Origin: Enoplolaimus lenunculus
Lineage: Eukaryota; Nematoda; Enoplea; Enoplida; Thoracostomopsidae
Length of the DNA: 64,000 bases
Assembly: GCA_030248215.1 (NCBI GenBank)
Contig: JASANG010000864.1
Coordinates: forward strand, 186,001-250,000
Reading direction: 5' to 3'
The notes beneath the pieces were generated by a model that did no database searches, was not told where the DNA came from, and saw only the letters and a list, made by a program, of their open reading frames with translations. Shown here one piece after another: positions 35,052 through 46,772 of the stretch. Positions within the stretch are counted from its first letter, which is position 1, and each line of letters starts with the position of its first letter. The position numbers and the translations under genes were made by a program.

Positions 35052-36254
35052 TAGTTTTGAAATATGCAACCGATACTCTTAAACGTGATTTCGATATATA
35101 ATGCACTGGCCCATGTAAAGATCAGGGTAGAACTTTTTTCTGGAGGACTACAATAGAATAAGCGTAAGCTTAGACTAATTTGTTTCGCTTGGTTTAGGAA
35201 CAAACTCATCTTACGCTTAGGCTTAGGAATAAGATTATAATACTGCTCCACTCATGTTCTTTACATTGGCCAATGCACTATAATGTAGTAACTAGATAAA
35301 AAATTAAACCACGTCGAACTACAGTAGTTTCACAAAATAACTTCAATTCCAAAACAGCATGCCGGTTTTCATGCGGCGGTATAACAACGAAATACCCATA
35401 TTCGTATCGCAAACTGCCCCTACGATTACGAACACTGGCCAAGCTGAAAAGCAATTATGACAATGGCAGAAACATAAAACACTTTAATGACTTGTTCCGC
35501 TTCATCGCTAGAACAAAATAAAATTTTCAAAATAATTAGTGATATAAAAATCTTAATATGCAAATTAAAATTTGCAAGTATCGCCGTAGACTTCGCCCAC
35601 TTTACAAGAATAACAACCATGACAAACAAACAAACGGTATAAAAATGTTTACTACTTGTAAGCAATTGAATAGCATAAAAAAATCACGATATTGCAAATC
35701 ATTTTCAACACAAAACTTCAAACAGGTAACTTTTTGCAACAACATACTCTAAATTTTCACAATTTATAAAGCTTTTAAAGTTTAGACACTTCCAAGATTG
35801 TATATATTAAAGAGTGAGCTGAAAAACGAACTTGTCTAAGCTTACACAATTATGCATCACAGGCAGCTACAGGAACTGGAGAAGCTTTCAATCGGATAAA
35901 ATAGAATACCAGTTACAATATACCAGCGTTTATCGAAATTATGACGCGATTTCTAACAGCACACAAGTATGCCGAAACTGGTATAAGCATAAAAAATTTA
36001 AGGCACATTCCCACTTTCACAAAAACTCATCTAATAACACACAGTACACAATTACCAATCCGCAATAACTTACGTGATATTCAGTCACCTATGAAACACA
36101 CAGCTCCAATAATGATATCACACTTACTTGTAAGAAGCAATTAAAATATTCAAATTTCAATGATTCCCGGCTACAAACAGAACCCTATGAAATTAGCCAA
36201 CTACAGTATCCTCGAGCGGTAGAATCAGTGCAAACATCAAATTGATGCAAATCT
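35052..36254. other. Region between TRMT61A and TRNAU1AP (1.2 kb)
   Basis: Contains one complete GGCC/TTAGGC MITE (35108-35271) and otherwise AT-rich DNA with no recognised exon. It must hold the TRMT61A 3' UTR and the TRNAU1AP 5' region. No clear poly(A) signal was identified. Confidence 0.7.
35108..35271. mobile_element. GGCC/TTAGGC MITE, complete
   Basis: GGCCCATGTAAAGATCAGGG to TGTTCTTTACATTGGCC, flanked by AATGCACT at 35100-35107 and 35272-35279 (exact). Inserted just upstream of the TRNAU1AP start codon (57 bp). Confidence 0.95.
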
Positions 36255-38469
36255 TCAGTTTGTCAGATCTCCCACAATAGATCGCTTCTGTTCATTATAA
36301 CTTGGAGGAAAAGTTGCAAACGTCAAATAGCCTGAATGCGCCGGCACCTTACCAGACACGGGGACAACCGAAGTAAATACCGTTGAATCTATTTCTGTAT
36401 CATTTCCTAATTCGTTAGATCTGCACATTGTTTCGGGATTATTTATTTCTACACCGTCTCCTAATTCGTTAGATTTGCGCGTTGGTGCCGCATTTGACTT
36501 ATCTTTAGACAGCACATGTTCGTCTTTCACTTTTGATAACTGCGACCCGTTATCAACTTCAATCCGAGGTTTTTTCGCAACAGGAGCTGATTCTGGAATA
36601 CGACCGGTTTGTTTTTGGCTACACAGGGCGCTGTGTTTGTACGGCACCAAGCGAGGCAACGATGCCTCTGTTATCTTCAATAATAAACACGAAACGTCAT
36701 TATAATAAATTGTTGTCGCTGCTAAAAAGTATTAATATTGTACTATTAAAATGCAAAATGTCATATTTTTTGATAAATTTGGAAAACGAAACAAGCATAA
36801 AGTCTAAAGTACATATTATAGTTCTCAGAGATTTCATCCAGTGTTACCTTTAAACTTCTTACAACCAACTCAATCGTTTCAACTTCAACAAATCCAAGAT
36901 CAGTGAGCAAAGAGGCACTGCGCTGAACCTGTTCAATACACGGCGAAAAGCAACATATCCGTCCGCCTGTTTTCTAAAAATTAAAAAATTCCTTCAAAAT
37001 TAAAAATTGAGATGGTGAAATAACAACAACTATCATATCATACAATAAGTTTAGACCGAAGCTTTCATCAAAAAAATGAGGATTTTGTCAATTTAGCACA
37101 AACAAAAAATGAGGATTTTGTCAATTTAGCACAAACAAAAAATTCAGCCGAGCTTAAATCTTGTAACCTAAGTCAATAATTTTGAAAAAGTCCACGGATT
37201 TTTCAACAACGCGATAAAAAATCAACTGACCAAAATGGGATTTTACCAACATATACTTTTTACTGACGGCAATAATTACTTTTGAACCATTAAAGTAGCC
37301 ATGATTTTGGAAAGTGAAGATCACGTCGAATAAATACTTTGCTGAGGAACTTCTTATGTTACCAACTAACAATTGCCTAAAATCCCCTAGACGCATTAAA
37401 TACCAACAGTGGGTTGACCGGTAACCTCCCCTAGCTATTCGCTACGCCCTTGTTTTCAACAGTATACTCCCAAAGCAAGGAGGGTTGACCTAAAACCCCT
37501 CTGGCTATTGAATACGCCATTGTTTTCAACAATACACTCCAAAGCAATTAAAAAAACGAGAATGGCTATATAATGAAGAACCAACCCAAACCATAACATA
37601 CCTTCAACGCAAGTTTCGCGTGCGGCACAACCTCCCATGGTTTCGGTAGATCCAAAAACACAGCATCCAGACTACTGTCTAGACAAGATCCGAACCCATC
37701 TGCACAGACATCTCGATTCTCTGCGGTAACCACTGCGCTAATATCATGCGCTTCAAATTCTTGTTTGGCAGTATTAGTTCGCTGTTCGTGATAATCAAAC
37801 GTATATAGGTGTCCATCGGGGTATATGGTTCTTGCAATGGAATGCGACAAAGATCCGCTACCGGTACCTGCTTCAGCGACACGAGATCCAGGTTTGAGCT
37901 CAAGTCCAAGAATAATTCTGTTAATATCAGGCGGATATAAAATTTGTGTTCGATGATCGACGTTTTGTGTCCATAATTCAGGCGTCGGGTGCAGAATGTA
38001 CACGTAACCTGAAAGTTTTATAAATTATTAACACTGCTGGTCTGCGGTTGAAGAAATTTAACAAATCCGCTTTACGGCACGACACATGCAAATTATGCTT
38101 GTAAAATTCCTTCATTAGCGTCAAACTGAAATCTACTAATGGCCAGATGCGTACGAAAAAAAAGGTGCAGCCAGACTGCCGCCACAATCAGTACTGATTG
38201 GTTAAAATAGAATCTTAGATAGAGCTTCAAAAACGTCTCAGGAGCTTTCAAAGTCTTAAAACTATAAACTAAAACCACAACCTACCTTTACTGCATTGCA
38301 CCTTTGTCCCGTATTCTTTTCCAATCACGTACTCGTGTCGAAACCCACCATATTTTGTCTGGCACACTTCACCCCATTGAATACGTATTTTGTATGTATT
38401 ACGATAGCCAACATATACGATGACATCATCTCCTTCTTCAATACGTGACTTATACGCGACAAAACTCAT
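36255..38469 (-). CDS. TRMT61A: TRMT61A, catalytic subunit of tRNA m1A58 methyltransferase (4 exons)
   Basis: With TRMT6 it methylates adenosine 58 in the T-loop of tRNAs using SAM (family knowledge). Exons: 38469-38286, 38008-37602, 36973-36848, 36674-36255; phases 1, 0, 0; 378 residues plus TGA (human 289). Starts MSFVAYKSRIEEGD, as in vertebrates. YVYILHPTPELWTQNVDHRT is the family signature. SAM site EAGTGSGSLSHS at residues 107-118. Catalytic Asp181 in FLDLPKPWE, the same number as human Asp181. Then GGRICCFSPCIEQVQR, and the C-terminal SGYLTFAT. The extra length is a hydrophilic insert of about 80 residues before that motif (KKPRIEVDNGSQLSKVKDEH region). The ATG is 244 bp after the VPS25 stop. 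Confidence 0.96.
37074..37143. repeat. 35-bp direct tandem duplication
   Basis: The unit AATGAGGATTTTGTCAATTT plus 15 bp is repeated exactly twice in TRMT61A intron 2. Recent duplication. Confidence 0.9.
37390..37550. repeat. ~70-bp diverged tandem duplication
   Basis: GGGTTGACC .. CTATTCGCTACGCC .. TTGTTTTCAACA .. CTCCCAAAGCAA occurs twice in tandem in TRMT61A intron 2. Confidence 0.75.
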
Positions 38470-38713
38470 AGCATCGGACTCCAAAACAAGCCACCTGCAA
38501 ACTTACTGGCTCTTTGTTTTCAAAATCAAACACGAGTCCCGAGTTTAGGATAAAATTCAATTTTTCTGAAAGCGGTTCAAAATTTGCAGACAAACAAAGA
38601 AATGAAAAGTCATGTTATTGATAGATTGGAAATCTTAAATACGGTTGAATCGCAACGTTCAAAGTTTCCAGACAAAATCTACCGAACGCATAAAATGCCA
38701 GTGTTTGACTTGG

Positions 38714-41597
38714 TTAGAAAAATTTCACTCCTTCGTTCTGGCCAATAATTTCAGCTTTGCCCTGAGCTTCCAGATGACGTAGTGCTTTCACCAAAAACTC
38801 TGTTTCAAGGCCGTGAAATGCTGAAAGTTAATAACAAAGCAATAGTAAAACCTCCAAAACTAGACAATTGTGCTTAATAAGCCAAATTATAAATAGCGGT
38901 TATATCTTCCAATCAAAAAATGTCCATAATGCAAACAAATTACGTACGTTAAACCATTACAATACAACTTTAACCAAACACAGAGTATCGAATTTAAATT
39001 TAATTGTTTAAGAAGTAACAATGTTTCACTAAAACGTTCCTACAAACAATAAAACGTGTACCACTTTGAAACAACAAAACCTAAACAGAGAAACAAAAAA
39101 TGCTATGCTTAGCCAAAATTCCACCAGGACTCCCAAACGTTAAATTCATTTAACAATATTTTTGGTACACTATTTTTTGTATCATTGGTTAATAAAACTT
39201 ACATTCAGATGCAGTATCTTCGTCGTCTGTTAGTTCGTGGAACGTATGAACAGTATTTGTGAATCCGTTTTCTTTCGCCTATAAAAACAAAATCACACAT
39301 CGGAACAAAAAAATTTATACAAGCATTAAAACGCAATAAGCCATTTGAAAAACAGCTCCACTAGTGCTAGTATATATTATTATTATGTTTCTATATGCAT
39401 CAATCAAAATATTTTACCATGTTTAGTTTATGAAAGAGTGTGTTATTTAGAGTGCGACACTTCCTATTCTCTATTTGGTGTTTCCTCAAAGTGCCACTCA
39501 AACTGTACTTTGCGAGTAGCAGCATAATACCGTTACGCTTTCCAAACTGCATCTATGTACAAAGTTATGAACCACAGCACTTAAACATTATCAGCCAACA
39601 ATAGGTAAAACTAACAATCTAGAAGCATTGAAAATGTAACAAAGAAAAAGTACAAAACACACCCAATCGTAAATGATCTTTGCCCACTCTTCTGTGGTTC
39701 TCCAGATAATGCGGCACCGACGGTTATGTTTATCAAGCCACTCAATGTGACCTAAAGTGTTGCTACGGAATTTTATTGAAAAAATACAAAAACTTTACGA
39801 ATTCTTATCTTAGAAATAGACATTCTATCACTCAATTAAACTAACATATTTCATAAATTCAATAAATTTATTTTCTAATTTTTACCCAAAAACTTATACC
39901 ATCGTCCGTAATCAGGAGACGCATTGTTGCACCCATACGCAATACTCAACTTTGCCTGCTTTCAGACTGTTTAACAGAAGTATTCATAAAATGTCAAACC
40001 TACGGCGTTTCAGTTTTAATAATATAGACAGTATTTTTGCAACCAACGAGAACAAAGCAAGAACACGTTTTCAAAGATAGCCTGACAAGGTAAGGCAATA
40101 TTTCACATTGTTCTCTCTACAAATTTTCAAGCACGATAGCCACATCCTGCTTCATGAAATAGGACAAGAAAATATTAAATTTAAATTAAATGAATAAATT
40201 TCTAAGCATTAAACAGTGCCACAAAAGTTGAACCACATAAACCGTCGTCCAACTTTACCTTTTTTATCTAAATGAGCTAACACAGTATTTATTCCTTCAG
40301 TATTCAGTTTCCCTGAAAAAACAACAAAAACATAATGTACGCACCAAATCTTCCCAAAACGATAAGAAATCAGTTTTAAAAACTTCAGATAAAATTAGTA
40401 ATTACGCAAATGCACGAACGATCCTATCTAAAGCAATTCGACTGCATACATGTTCGTACCTTTAAGATCACACGCCCAAATTTAGAATGCGATAAAACTA
40501 AATGTTTCATTACATTTTAGGGTAAAATTGTAGTATGTATAGTTCTTACGGTTTATTTTTGCATTATGAAACAGTTCACTGTTCCCAGCCTCGACTAGAT
40601 CTAACGAATACACTTTGTTCTTTTGGCAGTAGTCGATTATCAAACTTGACCACGATTCAAGCTGTTTCTCGCGAGTCGAAAGATTCGGCTGGATTCTAAA
40701 CAAATTGCATTAAAAATGTGACATGCGGATGCATAGAGACAAGTAAAAACCTCGTGCTGATGCTGAAAATAGGTAAAAATCACTGCTGCATATGTAGCGC
40801 CTTCATATGCAGCAACAGTAAAAACATGGAAGAACCAACATGCATGTGTATAATGTTGAGGTTCTTATAAGGTGTGACATATGGATGCATAGAGACATGT
40901 AATAACCTCGTGCTGATGAGTGAAAATGACTGCAGCATTGTATTGCCTTCATATGCAGCAGCAGTAAAACATGGAAGAACAAAGATCATGCGCATAATGT
41001 TGAGGTTCTTATAAGGCATATAAACAGAAAAACTCAGCAGTTGATTGTGAGGCGGCGTGGCTCAGTGGATAGCGCGCTGGACTGAAAATCTGTCGACCGA
41101 GCTCGAAACCTCCTGGTAGGGTCCCTTATTTTCAGCTGCTGACAACTCAGAACTCAAAACTGTCGTACCCTAGCCTACCCAACTTATCACATAAGGCATA
41201 AAAACAGACAAACTCAGCAGCTGATTGTGAGGCGGCGTGGCTCAGTGGCTTGTGCTCTGGACTGATAATCTGGCGACCGAGTTCGAAACCTCCTTGGAGT
41301 GTCCCTCATTTTCAGCTGCTGAGCACTCAGGATTAAAAACTTTCGTACACTAGCCTACCCAACTTATCACAAAAAAAATAGACAGCTTTTCATTCGTTGT
41401 TTTGCGCCCGGTCTATTCAAGCAGTACTTATTTTGATTTGATTGCTGCTTGTACTGCCTGGTTTTTAGAGTTGACCCTGAGACAGTATCGAAGTTAACGG
41501 ATTACAGCATGTCTTATTTCCAATTAATACTTTCAAAAACCTACGTGAAGAAGGGTGGAAAATCGTATTGCCAGGGGAATTTAAAGTTGTCGTTCAT
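38714..41597 (-). CDS. VPS25: VPS25, ESCRT-II subunit (6 exons)
   Basis: Subunit of the ESCRT-II complex (VPS22/VPS36/two VPS25) that sorts ubiquitinated cargo into multivesicular bodies and recruits ESCRT-III (family knowledge). Exons: 41597-41545, 40695-40550, 40312-40259, 39751-39663, 39278-39203, 38820-38714; phases 2, 1, 1, 0, 1; total 175 codons including TAA, i.e. 174 residues (human 176). N-terminal FPWQYDFPPFFT carries the Pro-Pro motif that docks VPS22/VPS36. Winged helix 1 has IQPNLSTREKQLESW and RKLNTEGINTVL; GHIEWLDK and IIWRTTEEWAKIIYDW follow. Winged helix 2 has NTVHTFHELT and SFHGLETEFLVKAL, ending GVKFF. Intron 1 holds a tRNA-derived SINE pair and a duplicated repeat. It is first of four same-strand genes. 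Confidence 0.97.
40719..41017. repeat. Tandem duplication of a ~150-bp segment
   Basis: Copies start at about 40719 and 40874. Each has GGATGCATAGAGACA, CCTCGTGCTGATG, CCTTCATATGCAGCA, ACATGGAAGAAC and ATGTTGAGGTTCTTATAAGG. Immediately upstream of the SINE pair. Copies differ by several substitutions and small indels. Confidence 0.9.
41015..41375 (+). mobile_element. Tandem pair of tRNA-derived SINEs (unit ~179 bp)
   Basis: Each unit has a tRNA-like head (41051-41122 and 41231-41302) with A box TGGCTCAGTGG and B box GAGCTCGAAACC or GAGTTCGAAACC, and an anticodon arm CTGGACTGAAAATCTG (GAA, Phe-like) or ACTGATAATC in the second. The body is shared (TTTTCAGCTGCTGA ... CTAGCCTACCCAACTTATCAC); the second copy ends in an A-rich tail. 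Acceptor stems do not pair, so these are not functional tRNA genes. Antisense in VPS25 intron 1. Confidence 0.8.
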
Positions 41598-42539
41598 AGC
41601 AAGATATCATAACAGGTTTTATAACTAAAGAATTTGTAACCATATCACTCTTAAATGATTATATACCAACTACTATGTATGTGGTACTTAAAGAGCTTCT
41701 CAAACTACTAGTGCTGAATGCAGCAATGTAACAAAACTCGGCCGACATGAAATCTAGATTCGCATACAATACACGAAAACTGAGATGTGGTTCTCAGCTA
41801 AGTCAAGCAGAACAGTAATAATTTTCACCCAGTTATATGTACGAAATTTTTCATGAACGATTAAGCAGTAATTTTACGAAATATAATTTATATACTAGCT
41901 AAGTAAATAATTATAGCACGAAGTGAGGTCCACATTTCTTTAAACAGACTATAAGAGCTTGGTTTATTAAACATAATTTTTCTTCCTTTCGCTTTTTAAT
42001 ATCATTAGCCCTTGAGTATACAAGGTGTAACGATCAATCATAAATTGGCTCTTGCTTTGTGGCAGATTTTGTAGTAGACGATTAAACGTTGCTGCGCTAG
42101 AAGCTTTATTAAACATCATTAAAACAATACTATAAAACTTTTGTATTGAAATTTCGATGTATAAAAATTCCTGAACTTGTGGCTGCAGTGTTGATTGCAT
42201 GAGATGATGTACTTGTTCTTATTAGTGGATTTTTTACGAATGTAGCATTTTCTCGAACAAAACATTTCTATTCCCTTGTAGTTTGCGCTGACCAAACCCA
42301 GATATTTTTACATGAGGCAACATAGAATTTTTGCTAGTCGGAAAGGTGTTTCAAGGATAAAACACGCATTTTCAACGGTTTTCGTGTTTCAAACGTCAAT
42401 TTTCAAAGCATTTCTCGTAAGCATAAATGGGAAAAAATTAGATAGTCATTTCAACCGCGATACGTGCGAATGGGATTCTGCAGCTGTGAACCAAATAATT
42501 TTAGTAGGATAAAACAGCGAATAATTTTGTATCGAGATA

Positions 42540-43726
42540 CTGTCGATTTCTATACAACAAATGAAGTCTTAATATTTCAAGACTCCTGCTTTCATCAATT
42601 TCCAAGAAATAAGTAACTTGTATTTCAGACATAAGCAGTCTTTAAATGGCTCTGAGATTCGTGTCTGAAATGGTTAAAACAACAATGTCTATATATTCTA
42701 CATATTCCAGAAGTGTCTATTACCAATTTATAGGCACAAATTTCTTACTTTCGAGAAATAGTTGTTTCATATTCAAACAACTATTTATGATTTTATGTAT
42801 GAAAAAAGTTTCTCCGTTTATTTTTTTAAAAGTGTATATAAGCAAACGTGGATGATCTTAAACGAGAGTGTGCAATTAGCTGGGCGGTGCAAGGTTTAAA
42901 ATGTACCAGCATGTGTTGCGTTTTTGCCTTACACACCTTATTAAGGGGGGAGCCGATTTCAGCTTTAATGCACAATATATTGCTTCGATCTTTTATGCAA
43001 CGTATTTATAATGTTTAGCGAAAATTTAGAACCCCCAACGGGGTAGGAAAAAATGTAACGCGTGTGGGGTACATTTTTTCTACGCAGAATGTGCCCAGCT
43101 GCGTACTCTTTTCAAGAGAATCATGCACTCTTGATATAACTAATCGAATTTCAAAGATATTTCGGGTTAAGCTCAGGCTCTCCCCGACCTAAGTTTGCGT
43201 CTTGAACGTATCTTAGGTTGTAAAATAGGGTATTTGGTTGAGCTTTAGTCCCACTTTGGAGTCGGCGTTTCCGGTAAATGTTTCACTTGTATTTCAGACA
43301 TAATATGTCTTATGTTTCAGAAATATTTGTCTTAATCGTTCATAAAACAAAGTCATAAATTTAAGACATTTATATAAGTGTGAAAAATTTCAGACCCATA
43401 TTTCTAAAAATTTTGAGAAATATAAGTCCGGAATTCAAGAAATAAATGTCTGGAGTCCGTATTAATAATTGTCTTAAATTACAGACAATATTTCTAGAAT
43501 ACGATGCAATAAATGTAAGTCAAATTGACTCACTCCTAATTAGGCTCTACGGAACTACACAAACTGAGTCCATCCAATTCCGGCAGAGTCAAATTCGACT
43601 CACAAAGTCGCACGTTTAACTCTTGGAGTCGAATTTGACTCAGTTTATGTAGTCCTGTCGAGCCTATTTCGAAGAGAGATAATTTGACTCATCGTTTTTT
43701 GCAGTGAAGACAATTTATTTTGTGTG
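42540..43726. mobile_element. Composite: CACACAAAA-type MITE with nested insertions
   Basis: Shares TCAAGACTCCTxCTTTC and TGTTTCAGAxATATxTGTC sequence with the complete copy at 56601-57202 and ends AATTTATTTTGTGTG at 43726. It is interrupted at about 42850-43135 by unrelated DNA and at 43517-43690 by a GAGTCAAATTGACTC palindrome. Left boundary uncertain. Confidence 0.65.
43517..43690. mobile_element. Palindromic MITE, AGTCAAATTGACTC family, copy 1
   Basis: Long hairpin: GAGTCAAATTGACTC, TAGGCTCTACGGAACTACAC and AAACTGAGTC on the left, inverse TGACTCAGTTTATGTAGTCC and GAGCCTATTTC on the right. A fragment with AGTCAAATTGACTC also occurs at about 43786. Confidence 0.8.
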
Positions 43727-43836
43727 TAGCGAAGCATTCAGCAACGGCTTGTCCGGAATGCCCCTGAACCTACACTGCAAATAATGGTGAGTCAAATTGA
43801 CTCTTTCCGAAATAGGCTTTTCCTGACTACTGCAGT

Positions 43837-44227
43837 GACCGAATAAGAGGGGGTAATAAGAAGGGCGTCCCCATTTTGGGTTCAAATCATTATGAGTCAG
43901 TATCCCTACAAGAGTCCGTAAATAGAGTCCCTAAACCCTATTTAGAGTCCATAAATGTCAATTATTTCAACTGTAGGGCATAAATGACTCCAGGACCAAA
44001 ACGTAAATTTTGAAAGTACATTCCTAAGTATAACCTTTTATTATCGCTCAAACTATTGAAACCAGACAAATAAACGTTCAATTCAACGGATAATTGCAGT
44101 ACCGGATATCAGGAACGAATGGCGGCGGAGCGTGTGTTAAAAATAAATAACAGTCCGTAACCGAATGACAAGGGGGGTACCCTCTGGATAGGCCAAATAA
44201 ATATCAGTCCCCCCTTTTATTCGGGTC
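43837..44227. mobile_element. MITE with GACCGAATAAGAGGGGG termini
   Basis: Left GACCGAATAAGAGGGGG, right CCCCCCTTTTATTCGGGTC. Non-coding interior with GAGTCCxTAAAT reiterations. No clear target duplication. Confidence 0.7.
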
Positions 44228-44662
44228 AATACAGTACACACAATTTCGTTAGTGGTCCCTTGTGAAGGCTTCTATCGCAAATTTAGCTGTTATGCGGCTG
44301 TTGTCAAAAAACTCAGACGCTCTATTTAATAGAAAAATGGATAGTAAAAGTGTGTATAGAATTCAGAAACTACTCCCCCTGATATGAGAATATGAGTTCC
44401 CGAGTAGACTTTCTAAAACAATCGTGTCAGTATGACTCATTCAAATAATTTTCCGAGACGTCTAACGTTTCGCATATGCTTCGAGGAATTTTGTAGTGAT
44501 CCTACTGAGATCCGGATTAATCCTTATGAACGTCAGCTTGTTCTTCTATAAAGTCTTGTTGGTGTTTCGCAGCTGAGCTATTAATGAACTAATTCTATTA
44601 GAACATAAATATTGCAGTTTGTTGCGCTGCACACTTTGACCTATTGATCACTTGAACTCACC

Positions 44663-44939
44663 GGCCTATGTATAGAACAGGGCTGGCACGTTTTTCGGCG
44701 GGGCTGTAACAGAGTGAGGGTAACCTTTAGACTATTTTTATGCTTAAGCTTAGGCTTAGGTTTAGGCATAGGCTCATTCTTACGCTTAGGCTTAGGCTTA
44801 GGAATATGCTTATACTACTATTCCGACCCTGTTGTATACATTGGATTGCAAAGGATTAGGTTTAGGCTTAGGCTCAGCATTAGGCTTAGGCTTAGGAATT
44901 TTGCTTATACTGTACCGGCCCTGTTCTATACATGGGCCA
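44663..44939. mobile_element. GGCC/TTAGGC MITE, long copy with internal second terminus
   Basis: Outer ends GGCCTATGTATAGAACAGGG and CCCTGTTCTATACATGGGCC, flanked by AACTCACC / AACTCATC (8 bp, one mismatch). An extra right-type terminus lies inside at about 44823-44845, so the array has been partly duplicated. Two TTAGGC-rich blocks. Confidence 0.88.
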
Positions 44940-45756
44940 ACTCATCCGAGGGGGGAAACTTACCATAAGGTGAAACGAAACTTTAGTCAATGATTAAGAG
45001 GCAATTTAACTTATTCAAAATTTGTGCCTTGATAGCGCATTCTGAATAAGCATTCTGTTATCAGTACTGATTAGGACGTCTCGCTCAGTCCGCTCACGAG
45101 GTTTTTGTTCTGCCATTATAGGATTGTGCCCATATGTACATGCCTATCGTTATTTTAATATAAGCTGTTGCGCACCTGGAAGACAATTTTTTGCCAAGGT
45201 GCATTATCTTACAAGTTCAAAGGTATACGATGGCCTGGCGAATGCATTGAACGCCAACGCAACCTATGTTCAATTATAGGATTGCTGAAAAGACCCTTAC
45301 GCCTGCTTGTACTGGGTCTAAAAATGTCATACTGCTTACATGCAGAGCGGTCGTAAAAGTTGATTTTCAGACAAACACTTGACCTCAGATTATCATCACA
45401 TAATGCACGTTTGAAAGCCATATTTCACCCCATCAGCATGGACCGGCAATTTTAAATCGCATGTAATAATGATTTGAAACTCATATTTAAATAAATCATG
45501 CATGAAAACTTGTCTATTTAACTATATATACAGCGCATATCGCCTTATGCGTCATTTTAACACATCTTCATCTAATCAAGCGAATAGAAACTAATTAATA
45601 TTTACGTCTAATGCAGATTTGAACCGGAAATCTCGTTTAATATTTAAAATTTGTCGGTTTTCACACAGATACCATGCAATCAACATATTTTTAATTCGGC
45701 AAATGTTACATTTTAGGGGCGGAAATACTAGCCTAAACGTATTCCTAAACTGCATA

Positions 45757-45940
45757 GAAATGATGAGTCATATTGACTGCCTCCGAAATAGGCTCTACGG
45801 GACTGCACAAACTGAGTCAAATTCGACTCCGCCCGAGTCAAACGTGCGACTCAGTAAATCGAATTTGATTCTGGCGGAGTCGAATTTGACTCAGCTTGTA
45901 TTGTTCCGTAGAGCCTATTTCGGAGAAAATTAATTTGATA
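45757..45940. mobile_element. Palindromic MITE, AGTCAAATTGACTC family, copy 2
   Basis: Same hairpin as 43517-43690: GAGTCATATTGACTGCC and AATAGGCTCTACGGGACTGC at left; inverse TTCCGTAGAGCCTATTTCGG at right; CTGAGTCAAATTCGACTC near the middle. Confidence 0.85.
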
Positions 45941-46039
45941 TAAAAGTAATATACCTGTTTGTTGTAGCTTTTCAAAACACCGCAGAAACAGCAGAAGTAA
46001 AATACAAGACCTAATAATATACTATGTTAATTTCAATGA

Positions 46040-46275
46040 GTTGATTAATCAATTCAGCTCGCGAGTTGGTCATTTCTGAATTGAAATCAGTATACATTTA
46101 ACTCACTCTGAATTGAGTATATTCTTCCTCTGAGTTAAGGTAACTCCGGGTGAGTTGGTTAATTCACTCAGAATAAATTTAATCTGCTCAAAATTTTGAG
46201 TTCTGATAATCCTAAACTTATACTGAGTGATTCAATTCATTCTGAGTTAAACGCAACTCACAGAAATTTACAGTG
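46040..46275. repeat. GAGTT/AACTC inverted-repeat element
   Basis: Dense alternating GAGTT and AACTC words (CTGAGTTAAGGTAACTCC, GTGAGTTGGTTAATTCACTC) that fold on themselves. Probably another MITE; ends not resolved. Confidence 0.55.
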
Positions 46276-46599
46276 ATCCCAACCAACTGGTGATAGGTGG
46301 CAAACAGATTTGAAAACGCAAGCACGATTGCCCGCTGTGATCAAATTTGCAACCAACTTTCAGTCATGTTTAAAGGATTACGGTAAATTTATAAAACTTT
46401 TCCGCATCCTATAAAAATGAATACCTTCACTTCCAAATATTGATGAAACGAAACAAAACAACATGCATCCGCTTCCATGTGATACAACTCCGAATATGAT
46501 TTTACATTCTTTCTCATGTCGTACTCAAAACAATTAATCCTATTTTGAAATTAATTTAAGTATATTTCAATATTTATATACTACAGTTGGACCGCCTTA

Positions 46600-46772
46600 A
46601 GGTTGCGCTATACTCGACATCCAGCGCCGTTCGTCACCGTGCGTCACACGTACGGCGCCGTCCGTCACCGTTCGTACCATGCATTATCGTACGATAACGG
46701 GCGGTGTTGTACGGATGATGCACGGTGACGGACGGCGCCGGTCGTCAACAAAGGTTTAGCGCGACCCTAACA
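46600..46772. mobile_element. GC-rich palindromic MITE, second copy
   Basis: Ends TTAAGGTTGCGCTA and TTTAGCGCGACCCTAA. The interior CCGTCCGTCACCGTTCGTAC matches the 33200-33350 element. A central palindrome has TTATCGTACGATAA. Confidence 0.75.

Noticed and set aside
35426-35752. Open frames on both strands upstream of TRNAU1AP
   Set aside because: Low-complexity AT-rich translation in both directions and no similarity; treated as non-coding.
40905-40925. Hammerhead ribozyme core (CTGATGAG .. GAAA)
   Set aside because: There is no room for stem II between CTGATGA and GAAA, no matching stems I/III, and the sister copy at 40755 does not keep the core.
41051-41302. Functional tRNA-Phe genes
   Set aside because: Acceptor and T stems do not pair, and two copies share a non-tRNA body. 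They are SINE heads.
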